Positions 1 to 7,772 of a stretch of DNA of 64,000 nt are shown here, piece by piece. The translations under genes and the position numbers were made by a program. Under the pieces are notes generated by a model. That model worked only from the letters and a program-made list of their open reading frames with translations. It had not been told where the DNA came from and did not search any database. Numbering within the stretch: the first letter of the stretch is position 1; each line of letters opens with the position of its first letter. This stretch comes from Streptomonospora salina (GTDB taxonomy: Bacteria; Actinomycetota; Actinomycetes; Streptosporangiales; Streptosporangiaceae), in the NCBI RefSeq assembly GCF_014204715.1, contig NZ_JACHLY010000001.1, forward strand, positions 496,001 through 560,000, given 5' to 3'.

Positions 1-541
1 CGACGCCCAGCATGGCGCAGGCGGCCAGCGTGGTGGGGTGGGGCAGCCCCCCGAACTCGGCCTGAGGCGGCGAGGTGACGGCCAGCGAGGCGACACCGGC
101 CTCTTGGGCGGGCACCACGTTCATCACGACGCTGGAGGGGTAGGCGGCGCGGCCGCCGGGGACGTACAGGCCCACGCGGCCGACCGGGACCCAGCGCTCG
201 GTGACGGTGCCGCCGGGCACCACGCGGGTGGTGGTGTCCGCACGCCGCTGGTCGGCGTGCACGCTCCGGGCGCGCTCGATCGACTCCTGGAGCGCGGCTC
301 TGACACCGGGGTCCAGGGACTCCAGCGCGGAGTCGAGCTCGGCACGGGGGACGCGGATGCCGGGGAGCCGGACGCCGTCGAAGCGCTCGGTGAGCTCGAC
401 GAGCGCCTCGGTGCCGCGCTCGCGGACGTCCTCGCAGATGGGGCGCACCTTGTCGAGGGAGGCGCTGACGTCGGTCGCGGCGCGCGGGAGCAGCGCGCGC
501 GGGTCGCCGGAGCTTCCTCGGAGGTCGATTCGGGAGATCAC
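1..541 (-). CDS. hisD: Histidinol dehydrogenase, N-terminal part (cut by window edge)
   Basis: HisD oxidises L-histidinol to L-histidine in two NAD-dependent steps, the last reactions of histidine synthesis, in the cytoplasm. About 180 codons are visible on the minus strand, from a GTG at 541 running off the left edge. The N-terminal reading begins [20 protein letters not shown], and around residues 127-145 the family signature [20 protein letters not shown] is present. An ATG a few bases upstream in another frame meets a stop at once, so GTG is the only sensible start. No good Shine-Dalgarno sequence precedes it, so it may be leaderless. In actinobacteria hisD normally leads a his operon, which would lie left of the window. 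The call is firm; the C-terminal catalytic part cannot be checked. Confidence 0.93.
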   Translation of the reverse strand, partial: MISRIDLRGSSGDPRALLPRAATDVSASLDKVRPICEDVRERGTEALVELTERFDGVRLPGIRVPRAELDSALESLDPGVRAALQESIERARSVHADQRRADTTTRVVPGGTVTERWVPVGRVGLYVPGGRAAYPSSVVMNVVPAQEAGVASLAVTSPPQAEFGGLPHPTTLAACAMLGV

Positions 542-668
542 GGGTTCATTCTAGGGGGTCGGGGGTGGGTGAGGAGCGGACGCCGCGGCCGGCCCCGGGG
601 CGGGGCGCCCGCAGGCGCACGGCACCGGTGAACCGATTTGAGGGAAGCCTTGCCGAATGCCCGGGAAT

Positions 669-702
669 TTAGCTTCGCCTAACTTCGGAACACCTAACCT
701 AA
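669..702 (+). promoter_or_regulatory. Tandem overlapping iron boxes (IdeR/DmdR type) upstream of ferritin
   Basis: Two 19-bp sites resemble the consensus TTAGGTTAGGCTAACCTAA. Box 1 (669-687) matches 13 of 19 positions by eye. Box 2 (684-702) also matches 13 of 19, with a perfect right half CTAACCTAA. They overlap by 4 bp, so dimers would sit side by side. A weaker AAGG-tttt-CCTAA element follows at about 714-727. In mycobacteria, IdeR bound to tandem boxes well upstream activates bfrB when iron is plentiful; activation here is inferred from that precedent. Confidence 0.72.
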
Positions 703-787
703 ATCAAACACGGCAAGGTTTTCCTAAGTGTCGGAGGTTACGCCCCAGGAAATCGACAATCCATTTGTTCGGCGTTATTGTCGAACC

Positions 788-1348
788 ATGAACGCGACGA
801 CACGGACCTCTGAGCACGGACTTTCCAAGTTCCACCGCCTGCTGCTTGAGCAGGTAGGACACGAATTCACCGCGTCGCACCAGTACTTCGCGCTCGCAGC
901 CTGGTTCGACGACCGGGACCTGCCGGGGCTCGCGCGGGTGTTCTACCGGCAGTCGCTGGAAGAGCGCGACCACGCGACGATGATGGTGCGCTACCTCCTC
1001 GACAACGGCGTCTCCCCCGACATTCCCGGTGTCGACGGAATCCAGACCGACTTCACCGAGCCGCGCGAACTCGTGGCGCTGGCACTGAGCCAGGAGCAGC
1101 AGGTGACCGCCCAGATCCGCGGGCTCGCCGGGGCGGCCCGCGAGGAGCAGGACTACACCGGTGAGCAGTTCGTCAACTGGTTCCTGCAGGAGCAGGTCGA
1201 GGAGGTCTCGACCATGTCGACCCTGCTCAACGTCGTCGACCGCGGCAACGGCAACATGTTCGACGTCGAGACCTGGGTCAACCGGGAACTGCCGGACTCC
1301 GCGGCCGACTCCGGGGCGCCCGAGACCGCGGGGCCCGCGGTCGGTTGA
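788..1348 (+). CDS. bfrB: Ferritin (BfrB/Ftn-like iron storage protein)
   Basis: A 24-subunit ferritin that oxidises Fe(II) and stores it as a mineral core in the cytoplasm. The 186-residue product has the ferroxidase ligands of the family: E26 in EQVGHEFTASHQY, E59 and H62 in LEERDHATM, and the conserved C-terminal helix stretch GEQFVNWFLQEQVEEVSTM. No heme-ligand Met is apparent, so it is a non-heme ferritin like mycobacterial BfrB rather than a bacterioferritin. I take the ATG at 788; an in-frame GTG at 728 with 20 extra codons is possible but adds residues not found in the family. Tandem iron boxes upstream suggest iron-dependent control. A very strong hairpin ends the unit. Confidence 0.93.
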   Translation: MNATTRTSEHGLSKFHRLLLEQVGHEFTASHQYFALAAWFDDRDLPGLARVFYRQSLEERDHATMMVRYLLDNGVSPDIPGVDGIQTDFTEPRELVALALSQEQQVTAQIRGLAGAAREEQDYTGEQFVNWFLQEQVEEVSTMSTLLNVVDRGNGNMFDVETWVNRELPDSAADSGAPETAGPAVG

Positions 1349-1373
1349 GACCGCGGCCGGCCCGCTGGGCCGA

Positions 1374-1424
1374 CCCGGCTCCGCGGCGCCTGCCACCGGG
1401 GGTGGCAGGCGCCGCGGAGCCGGG
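1374..1424 (+). terminator. 24-bp perfect hairpin after ferritin gene
   Basis: The arms 1374-1397 and 1401-1424 are perfect inverted repeats separated by only 3 nt, starting 26 nt after the ferritin stop. There is no U tract, which is common for actinobacterial terminators. It could also stabilise the ferritin mRNA 3' end. Confidence 0.8.
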
Positions 1425-1600
1425 CATAGGTGTGATTCCATACCGGTTGCCGCTCTTTCCGCCGAACACCGTGCTCGGGCCCGGGACACCTCGGCCGCTG
1501 TGCCGGTTCGACGGGTGCTACCGCCGCCCGATCGCCGACCTGCCGGACGGTTTCGACGGCGCGGAGGAGGCCGGCGAAGGCGCGACGACGAGGAGGCGGG

Positions 1601-2092
1601 ATGGGCTCCGGGCAGACTCCGGCCACGGCCGCGGCGCAGCGCGACGGGATCGACTACCGGCTGCACCCCTACGACGCCGGCGGGGCGGCCCCACGGGACG
1701 GCGCGTCCTACGGCGAGGAGGCTGCCGCGGCCCTGGGGATCGGCCCCGACCGGATGTTCAAAACCCTGGTGGCCGAGGTCGACGGCCGCCTGGTCGTGGG
1801 TGTGGTGCCGGTCGCGGGCGGGCTCGACCTCAAGGCGCTGGCGGCGGCCGCCGGCGGCAAGCGTGCCGCCATGGCCGATCCCGCCGACGCTGAACGGGCC
1901 ACCGGCTATGTGGTGGGGGGTATAAGCCCGTTGGGCCGGCGCAAGCGGCTGCCCGCCGTCGTCGACTCCTCGGCGGCCGGCTACGACACCGTGTTCGTCT
2001 CGGCGGGGCGCCGGGGCCTGCAGATGGAGCTGGCGCCGGCCGACCTCCTGCGCGGCGCCGGCGCCGAGACCGCACCCATCGCCGCCCCCTGA
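1601..2092 (+). CDS. ybaK: YbaK/EbsC family aminoacyl-tRNA deacylase
   Basis: Trans-acting editing enzyme of the YbaK/EbsC family, which hydrolyses mischarged Cys-tRNA(Pro) and related species. The 163-residue protein covers the whole fold: MFKTLVAEVDGRLVVGVVPV near residues 51-70, a conserved lysine in LDLKALAAAAGGKRA, and the hallmark GYVVGGISPLGRRKRLP near 102-118. The start ATG lies 7 nt after a strong AGGAGG. It stands alone between the ferritin unit and a membrane protein gene on the same strand, so context adds nothing. Substrate preference (Cys-tRNA(Pro) versus other mischarged tRNAs) cannot be told from sequence alone. Confidence 0.92.
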   Translation: MGSGQTPATAAAQRDGIDYRLHPYDAGGAAPRDGASYGEEAAAALGIGPDRMFKTLVAEVDGRLVVGVVPVAGGLDLKALAAAAGGKRAAMADPADAERATGYVVGGISPLGRRKRLPAVVDSSAAGYDTVFVSAGRRGLQMELAPADLLRGAGAETAPIAAP

Positions 2093-2248
2093 ACCGGACC
2101 GCGCCGGTCCGGCGGCCGGCCCGCACCGCCCGCCGGGCCGGGCGACCCGTGCACGAGCGGGGCCCGGCGCCCCCCTTTCCTCGGCGGCCCGTCGGTCTTA
2201 CCGTTGTCCCACCGAGGTGAACACACCGGGGCGTGTGGAGGAGGCGCG

Positions 2249-3379
2249 ATGGTCGCCGGAATCGTGTCGGCCGCGACACTGGGCTACCTGACCGTCGCCG
2301 CCTGCTACATCGCCACCCGGCTGGCGTATGCGCGCATCCGCCGCGGCGGCCCGCGGCTCCCGCCCGTAGGTCCCGACGAGCTCGACCCCTTCGACCTGGC
2401 CATGCTCGCCGGCGGCCGCCAGCGCATGGGCGAGGTCGCACTCGCCGAGCTGTACCTGAGCGGGCGCGCGGTCGCGCGGGGCCGAGGGCTGGTCTCCCGC
2501 CCCCAGCAGGCCGAACAGCAGCAGTCCCGGCTCTCCCCGACGCCGTTCGCCCGGCTGCTGGACGCCCGCTTGGACCCGTCCCGATCCGTGGCCGCCGTGC
2601 GGCTGGTGCGCCTGGCCGCCGGCGCCGATCCGGCGACCGGCGTGCTGTGGCGGCTGCGCCGACTGGGCCTGTTCGTCGCGCCGGAGCGACTGGCCCGGGT
2701 CACGCTGCCGCGCACCGCCGCGTGGGGCCTGCACACGCTCATCGGCGCCGCAGGGGTGATCGCGGGCGGGGGCGCGGTGCTGTGGGCGACGATCCCCGCG
2801 GGGCAGCGCCTGCACGCGGTGCCGCTGGTGATCGCGGCCGTGCTGATCGTCTACCCGGCGCTGGTCTACGCCGGCGCCCGGGCACTGGGCGCAATGCAGG
2901 GAGCGGTCGCCGTCGCGGCGGCGGCGACCGCCGCCGCGCTCCCCGTTCTGCCGTCGCCCCGGGAACCGGCGGCCCTCCTGGCGCTGCTGGCGGGCTGGTG
3001 GCTGCTGCACGGTCTCTACCGGGGCACCGGCGGCACGCTGGGGCCGCGCACGGCGGCCGGCGACGCGCTGCTCACGGAGGCCGGCGCGGAGGCCGGAGAC
3101 GCCGGTTCCGCGGCGTCGGCGCTGCGGTCGACGTCCCTGCTGGGGTTCCGCGCTCTGCGGCGCGGACGGCGCGGACGCGAACCGCTGCCGCCGGAGCACG
3201 CCGAGTTCGCCGCGGTGTGCTCCTTCGCCGCCGCGTGCGGCGCCGGGGTGGGCCGCCCCGACCGCGGACTGGGCGGCAACTTCGGCTGTGACGGCGGCAC
3301 CGGCGACTGGCGCCGCGAGGGCTCCGCGGCGGCGGCCGTGCGGCGGCGCCCGGGACGCGGTCCCGAAGCCGCCGCGTGA
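2249..3379 (+). CDS. TIGR04222-type membrane protein, function unknown
   Basis: A 376-residue membrane protein. It opens with one hydrophobic segment (about residues 3-22), followed by the motif DPFDLAMLAGGRQRMGEVAL near residues 44-63, typical of the actinobacterial TIGR04222 group. Several more hydrophobic segments follow in the middle (about 170-265), then a basic stretch with LLGFRALRRGRRGREPLPP. The family usually ends in a Gly/Cys-rich tail, and here the end contains GVGRPDRGLGGNFGCDGG. I chose the ATG at 2249 because GGAGGAGG precedes it by 6 nt; an earlier in-frame start adds 15 unlikely residues. No biochemical role is established for the family. Neighbours give no clue. Confidence 0.8.
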   Translation: MVAGIVSAATLGYLTVAACYIATRLAYARIRRGGPRLPPVGPDELDPFDLAMLAGGRQRMGEVALAELYLSGRAVARGRGLVSRPQQAEQQQSRLSPTPFARLLDARLDPSRSVAAVRLVRLAAGADPATGVLWRLRRLGLFVAPERLARVTLPRTAAWGLHTLIGAAGVIAGGGAVLWATIPAGQRLHAVPLVIAAVLIVYPALVYAGARALGAMQGAVAVAAAATAAALPVLPSPREPAALLALLAGWWLLHGLYRGTGGTLGPRTAAGDALLTEAGAEAGDAGSAASALRSTSLLGFRALRRGRRGREPLPPEHAEFAAVCSFAAACGAGVGRPDRGLGGNFGCDGGTGDWRREGSAAAAVRRRPGRGPEAAA

Positions 3380-3407
3380 AGCCGCGGCGGGCGGCGGGAT
3401 CCGGCCT

Positions 3408-4049
3408 TCAGCCGGAGTCGCGGGCCTGCTCGCCGCCGGTGGCGCCGGCGTCCTCTCCGGCCGCGCCGCCGCGACCGGACGCGGCGGGTTCACCGGCCCC
3501 GGGGGCTTCGGCGCGGCGCTCGGCGGGCACGTCGCCGCGCCACAGGCTGACGGCGTCGAAGAGCCCGTACTGCAGCACCGCGACGAACGGCCAGACCATC
3601 AGCGCGCTGAGGGCGTGCAGCTGCAGCCCCGACCGGACCACTGTGCCGGGGCTCGCGGAGGAGACGACCCGGCGGAACTCCGCGGCGTCGATCAGCGTTC
3701 CCACCTGCCAAGCGGCGAACGCACCGAGGAGCGACCCGGCCGCCAGGGACACCAGGCAGACCATGCGCAGGTCCGCGGCGTCGCGGGCCGCCAGCCGGTA
3801 CTGGACGATGTAGACGGTGTAGCCGCACGCCAGTCCGGCGGCGGTCATGATCAGTACGAAGAAGCCGTCGACCGCGAAGTCGGCGTCGGAGACGGGCAGG
3901 GGCAGGATCCTGCCGTCGCGGCCGACGGTCACCTGCGGCCGCGGGGCCAGCAGCCACCACAGCGGCCCCAGCGCAGCCCCCAGCGCCGCCGTTCCCCCCA
4001 GTACGGCCCCGCCTACGGCGAGCTTCCGGCGCTTCATCGGACGCCGCAC
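3408..4049 (-). CDS. Four-helix membrane protein, DUF2567-like
   Basis: A 213-residue integral membrane protein with about four hydrophobic segments: near residues 11-35, 62-84, 98-118 and 148-170. The first is preceded by a basic MRRPMKRRK, suggesting N-in topology. An Ala/Gly/Glu-rich, probably disordered tail follows (about 175-213). The arrangement and the conserved-looking VDGFFVLIMTAAGLACGYTV stretch recall actinobacterial DUF2567 proteins, but I assign that only tentatively. It is convergent with the preceding plus-strand membrane protein gene (28 bp between stops). The start could be the first Met or the Met at residue 5. Function unknown. Confidence 0.7.
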   Translation of the reverse strand: MRRPMKRRKLAVGGAVLGGTAALGAALGPLWWLLAPRPQVTVGRDGRILPLPVSDADFAVDGFFVLIMTAAGLACGYTVYIVQYRLAARDAADLRMVCLVSLAAGSLLGAFAAWQVGTLIDAAEFRRVVSSASPGTVVRSGLQLHALSALMVWPFVAVLQYGLFDAVSLWRGDVPAERRAEAPGAGEPAASGRGGAAGEDAGATGGEQARDSG

Positions 4050-4586
4050 CCCCTTGTCCGGTCCGGTCCCGGCCGGCCGGCGGCGCGGCTCCGCGGCTGC
4101 AACCGCGGGGACCGCCGCAGGCCCGGCGCATGGTCGCGGTCACCCGGTCGGCGGCGCGGCCGGCCGGCTTTCCCCGTCGGCTTGTGCGGGCAGGACGTCA
4201 CCTGCTCCGCCTCCTTTCCGGTCCGCGCAGCGGGAAACCGGGAGCGTCGGGCACGGTGGACCCGTGTCGGCGCCGCGTCCGCTCCCCGCTCTCCCCGATT
4301 CTCCGCAACAGCCGGCGCGCAGCGCCGGCCGTCGGGTTCGGCCGGTGCGCCCCTGCGGTCACGCAGCGGCACCGGCACCGCTCAACGGTACGGCAGATGC
4401 GCACCGGTCCGGCCGCGGCCCCCGTCGGGCGCGCCGGGGAACGCTGCCGGACGGCACCGCGCGGCCGCAGCGAGCCCCGCCCCGAGGGGGCGGACGCATG
4501 CGGGCACCGGCCGCAACGGCGCCCCCGCGCCCGTTGCGGCCGGTGCCGGGCGGGGCGGGCGGGAAGCCCCGCCCCGCCGGAGCGCT
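4050..4586. other. 537-bp gap without a convincing gene
   Basis: Very GC-rich spacer between two minus-strand genes. It must hold the promoter of the membrane protein gene ending at 3408, although I cannot point to clear hexamers. Its right end holds the padR terminator hairpin. Open frames here have composition typical of non-coding shadow and no good start site. Confidence 0.5.
4503..4547 (-). terminator. 17-bp hairpin after padR
   Basis: Arms 4503-4519 and 4531-4547 are perfectly complementary with an 11-nt loop, lying about 40 nt past the padR stop on the minus strand. No U tract. Confidence 0.7.
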
Positions 4587-5444
4587 CTACGTCGGATCCG
4601 GCCCGTCGGCTCCGTTCCCGCCGGCGTCCTCGGTATCGCCGTCGTCCTCGGCGAGGATGCGGTAAAGGCCGCGCTTGCTCTCGGCCAGCAGGCGCTTGGC
4701 GCGCTCGACCTGATCGTCGGTCCCGGCCTGGGCGACCTGGGCGGCGGCCGTGGCCAACTGGTAGGCCAGCGAGCTGATCTCTCCGTAACGGGCCTGGGAG
4801 TCCTCGGACTCTTCGGACACGGCGTCCCAGGGCGGGGTGAGGTCGGCGGCGTTGCCCTCGACGTACTCCCGCCCCTCGTCGGTCAGCTCGAAGGGCCGGC
4901 GCCGGCCGGCTCCGGCGTTCGCCGCCTGGCGCACGAGCGCTTCGTCCTCCAGCTGCTGCAGCATCGGATAGACCGACCCCGGACTCGGGCGCCAGGCGTT
5001 TCCGCTGCGCTCGCGCCCTTCGCGGATAATCTCGTAGCCGCTGCGCGGCTCCTCCGCCAGGAGCAGCAGGATCCCGGTGCGGACGTCGCCCCGGCGGGCC
5101 CGCGTCCCCCCGCGGCGCCGGCGCCCTTCACCGCCGCCGAACGGTCCCGGGAAGGGGCCGGGCGGGAACGGCATTCCGCCCCAGTGCCCCCCGGGAGGTC
5201 CGGGAGGTCCGGGAGGCGTCGGAGGCCCGGGAGGACCTCCGCCTCGCGGGCCCCGTGCCCAGTCCGCCATCCCCTCGAACGGCCCGCCGCGGAAGCCGCC
5301 GCGGCCGCGCCGGTGGTTCCGCAGCCGCTCACGCATGTCGTCATTCCAGGCGCCGGTTTCGCCGGCGCCCGCATCGTCGGGCCGCCAGGCGCCGCGACCG
5401 GGTATGCCGGCACGGCCTCCCCACGGCATCGGCATAGCAGTCAT
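4587..5444 (-). CDS. PadR-family regulator with Gly/Pro-rich N-terminal extension
   Basis: Transcriptional repressor of the PadR winged-helix family. The DNA-binding domain lies near residues 119-195: DVRTGILLLLAEEPRSGYEI, then RPSPGSVYPMLQQLEDEALV, the family signature for the recognition helix and wing. After it a helical segment (about 215-270) probably mediates dimerisation. Unlike canonical PadR (about 110-180 residues) it has a 118-residue N-terminal extension rich in Gly, Pro, Arg and Trp, with a collagen-like PPGPPGPPGG run encoded by 9-bp tandem repeats. Palindromic TATCGA-type sites lie just upstream of the gene, suggesting autoregulation. The divergently transcribed secreted phosphatase-fold gene at 5702 is a possible target. 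The ligand is unknown. Confidence 0.88.
   Translation of the reverse strand: MTAMPMPWGGRAGIPGRGAWRPDDAGAGETGAWNDDMRERLRNHRRGRGGFRGGPFEGMADWARGPRGGGPPGPPTPPGPPGPPGGHWGGMPFPPGPFPGPFGGGEGRRRRGGTRARRGDVRTGILLLLAEEPRSGYEIIREGRERSGNAWRPSPGSVYPMLQQLEDEALVRQAANAGAGRRRPFELTDEGREYVEGNAADLTPPWDAVSEESEDSQARYGEISSLAYQLATAAAQVAQAGTDDQVERAKRLLAESKRGLYRILAEDDGDTEDAGGNGADGPDPT
5191..5217. repeat. Three tandem 9-bp repeats inside padR
   Basis: CCGGGAGGT occurs at 5191-5199 and 5200-5208, followed by CCGGGAGGC at 5209-5217. On the minus strand these code for a Pro-Pro-Gly-like run in the N-terminal extension of the PadR protein. Confidence 0.85.
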
Positions 5445-5474
5445 GTCCGTACCCCCGTACGTCTCGACACGGTT

Positions 5475-5525
5475 TATCGTCTTCTCGATACGTAACTGCC
5501 TATCGAGATACTTTTACGATATATC
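5475..5525. promoter_or_regulatory. Cluster of TATCG/CGATA palindromes, probable PadR operator
   Basis: Within an unusually AT-rich 60 bp ahead of padR there are three dyads: TATCG-N6-CGATA (5475-5490), the near-palindrome TATCGAGATA (5501-5510) and GATATATC (5518-5525). They lie 20-80 bp upstream of the padR start and between the divergent padR and 5702 genes. Similar half-sites suggest one regulator binding several times, most simply the PadR itself. Confidence 0.6.
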
Positions 5526-5701
5526 TATAACATCGCACCGTCAACACGCGGCCGCCTATCCCGGTTCCGCCCGACCGGACACGGCTGCGCGACTGTTCAC
5601 CCGGAGACCTCCGCAGCGCCGCCCGGCGGTGGAACGGTGGGACACCGCCGGGCGTTCACGGCCCGGCGGCAACCGGACACCCCGGCTCGGAAAGGACCCC
5701 C

Positions 5702-6970
5702 ATGCCCCGCACCCGACCCCGGACGCTGCTCACCTTCGCGGCGGCGCTGGCCTGCGCACTGGCCACCGCCCCCACCGCCATCGCCGCCCCGGCCGGCTCC
5801 GGCGGCGGACACGGCGGCTCCGGACGCCACGGCACCGAAACCGTGCGCTTCGCGACGTTCAACGCCTCGCTGAACAGAGCCGAAGAGGGCGCGCTGATCG
5901 CGGACCTGTCCGATCCCGGCGACGCGCAGGCGCAGGCCGCTGCCGAGGTCGTCCAGCGCGCCCGCCCCGACGTCCTGCTGGTCAACGAGTTCGACTACGA
6001 CGAACAGGGCCGTGCCGCCGAACTGTTCCAGCGCAACTACCTCTCGCGCCCCCAGAGCGGCGCCGACCCCATCCGCTACCGGTACCGCTACAGCGCGCCC
6101 AGCAACACCGGCGTGGCTTCCGGATCCGACCTGAACGACGACGGCCGCACGGTCACCCGGCCCGGCGCCGACGGCTACGGCGACGACGCCTTCGGATTCG
6201 GCGCGTTCCCCGGCCAGTACGGGATGGTCCTCTATTCGCGCCATCCGATCGACCGCGACGCCGTGCGCACGTTCCAGACCTTCCGCTGGGCCGACATGCC
6301 CGGCGCGATGCTGCCCACCGACCCCGGGACCGGCGAGGACTACTACTCCGCGCAGGAGCTCCGGAAGCTGCGGCTGTCCTCCAAGAGCCACTGGGACGTG
6401 CCGGTCCGGATCGGCGCCGGCAGGCCCGTGCACCTGCTGGCGTCCCACCCCACGCCGCCGAGCTTCGACGGCCCCGAGGGGCGCAACGTCGCGCGCAACC
6501 ACGACGAGAACCGGTTCTTCGCCGACTACGTGTCCCCGAGCGACAGCGGCTACATCTACGACGACGACGGACGGCGCGGCGGCCTGCGCCCCGGCTCCCG
6601 GTTCGTGATCGCCGGGGACCTCAACGCCGACCCCTACGACGGCGACGGCCATCCGCGCGCCACCCGGCAGCTGCTTCAGGCCCACCGCGTCGACGAAAGG
6701 GTGCGGCCCACAAGCGAGGGCGCGGTGCGGGCCGCCGACGAGCAGGGCGGCGCCAACGCCGAGCACTCCGGCGACCCCGCGCTGGACACCGCCGACTTCG
6801 GCGAGCCCTCTCCGGGCAACCTGCGCGTGGACTACGTGCTGCCGTCCCGTGGGCTGCCGGCCTCCGACGGCGGCGTGTTCTGGCCGGAGCCGGGGCGCCC
6901 CGGCTCCGGGGCCGCCGCGCAGGCCTCCGACCACCGCCTGGTCTGGCTCGACGTACGCCGCCACGGCTGA
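5702..6970 (+). CDS. Secreted endonuclease/exonuclease/phosphatase family protein
   Basis: A 422-residue protein with a Sec-type signal peptide (MPRTRPRTLL, then a hydrophobic Ala-rich stretch ending near AIAAPA at residue 29). The EEP catalytic fold follows. The motifs visible in order are FATFNASLNR, VNEFDYDEQG (metal-binding Glu), LASHPTPPSF (His), GDLNADPYDGDG (Asp and Asn), RVDYVLPSRG and QASDHRLVWLDV (the terminal Asp-His). All expected active-site residues are present, so it should hydrolyse phosphodiesters or phosphomonoesters outside the cell; substrate unknown. GGAAAGGAC precedes the ATG. It is divergent from padR across the palindrome cluster, which makes PadR control plausible. 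A hairpin follows the stop. Confidence 0.9.
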   Translation: MPRTRPRTLLTFAAALACALATAPTAIAAPAGSGGGHGGSGRHGTETVRFATFNASLNRAEEGALIADLSDPGDAQAQAAAEVVQRARPDVLLVNEFDYDEQGRAAELFQRNYLSRPQSGADPIRYRYRYSAPSNTGVASGSDLNDDGRTVTRPGADGYGDDAFGFGAFPGQYGMVLYSRHPIDRDAVRTFQTFRWADMPGAMLPTDPGTGEDYYSAQELRKLRLSSKSHWDVPVRIGAGRPVHLLASHPTPPSFDGPEGRNVARNHDENRFFADYVSPSDSGYIYDDDGRRGGLRPGSRFVIAGDLNADPYDGDGHPRATRQLLQAHRVDERVRPTSEGAVRAADEQGGANAEHSGDPALDTADFGEPSPGNLRVDYVLPSRGLPASDGGVFWPEPGRPGSGAAAQASDHRLVWLDVRRHG

Positions 6971-6978
6971 CCGGCTGC

Positions 6979-7011
6979 GGGCCGGGGCGGCGGGGCCTGC
7001 CGCCCCGGCCC
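6979..7011 (+). terminator. 13-bp GC hairpin after the EEP gene
   Basis: Arms 6979-6991 and 6999-7011 pair perfectly around a 7-nt loop, starting 8 nt after the stop codon. Confidence 0.7.
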
Positions 7012-7103
7012 GGTCCGGCCGCCGCGGCGTGTAGCGGCGCCGGGCCCCGGGTAGCCGCGCAGCCGGGAACGCGCGGTCGCCGACCGCCGGAACGGGGGAA
7101 ATC

Positions 7104-7772
7104 ATGGACCGGTCCGCCGACTCCGGAGCCGCGCCGGGCGACGCGCGGGACTCGGCTCTCTCGCGGTACCGGCGCCGGCGCGACTTCGCCCGTACCGCCG
7201 AGCCCGACGGCTCCACCGGCGACGGCGGCCGCGAGGGCGGCCCGCTGTTCGTCGTCCAGCGCCACATCGCCCGGAGCGAGCACTACGACCTGCGCCTTGA
7301 GGTCGACGGGGTGCTCAAGTCCTGGGCCGTGCCCAAGGGCCCGTCCACCGATCCCGACGACAAGCGCCTGGCGGTGCCCACCGAGGACCACCCGCTCGAC
7401 TACGCCGGGTTCGAGGGCACCATCCCCGCCGACGACTACGGCGGCGGCACGGTGCTGGTCTGGGACACCGGCACTTACGCCAACACCACCGGGAGGAGTA
7501 TGGCGGAGGGGTTGGCGCACGGCCACGTCTCGTTCGAGCTGAACGGCGAGAAGCTGACCGGCCGCTTCGCGCTTCACCGGTTCCGCCCGGGCGGTGCGGA
7601 CGAGCAGGGGCAGTGGCTGCTGGTCAAGGAGCACGACTCCGCGGCCGGGTCCGGCAGCGGCCCCGTATCCACGCGGCCGGAGTCGGTGCGCACCGGCCGC
7701 GGGATCGGCGAGGTGGCCGACGAGGAGGGCCGTACGGTCGAGGGCCGCCCGCGCGATGGGGACCGACGATGA
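7104..7772 (+). CDS. LigD-type 3'-phosphoesterase (PE) domain protein
   Basis: Stand-alone version of the phosphoesterase module of LigD, which trims 3' ends (removing ribonucleotides and 3'-phosphates) in bacterial non-homologous end joining. In the 222-residue product the domain spans about residues 45-170. It includes FVVQRHIARSEHYDLRLEV with the conserved His, Asp and Arg, SWAVPKGPSTDPDDKRLAV, and the HPLDYAGFEGTIPADDYGGG stretch. The C-terminal 50 residues are low complexity. The stop overlaps the start of the polymerase-domain gene as ATGA, so the pair is translationally coupled. No ligase domain or Ku gene is present in the window. Confidence 0.92.
   Translation: MDRSADSGAAPGDARDSALSRYRRRRDFARTAEPDGSTGDGGREGGPLFVVQRHIARSEHYDLRLEVDGVLKSWAVPKGPSTDPDDKRLAVPTEDHPLDYAGFEGTIPADDYGGGTVLVWDTGTYANTTGRSMAEGLAHGHVSFELNGEKLTGRFALHRFRPGGADEQGQWLLVKEHDSAAGSGSGPVSTRPESVRTGRGIGEVADEEGRTVEGRPRDGDRR

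Noticed and set aside
728-787. GTG at 728 as the ferritin start
   Set aside because: The 20 extra residues have no counterpart in ferritins and lie within the regulatory region; ATG at 788 fits the family N-terminus.
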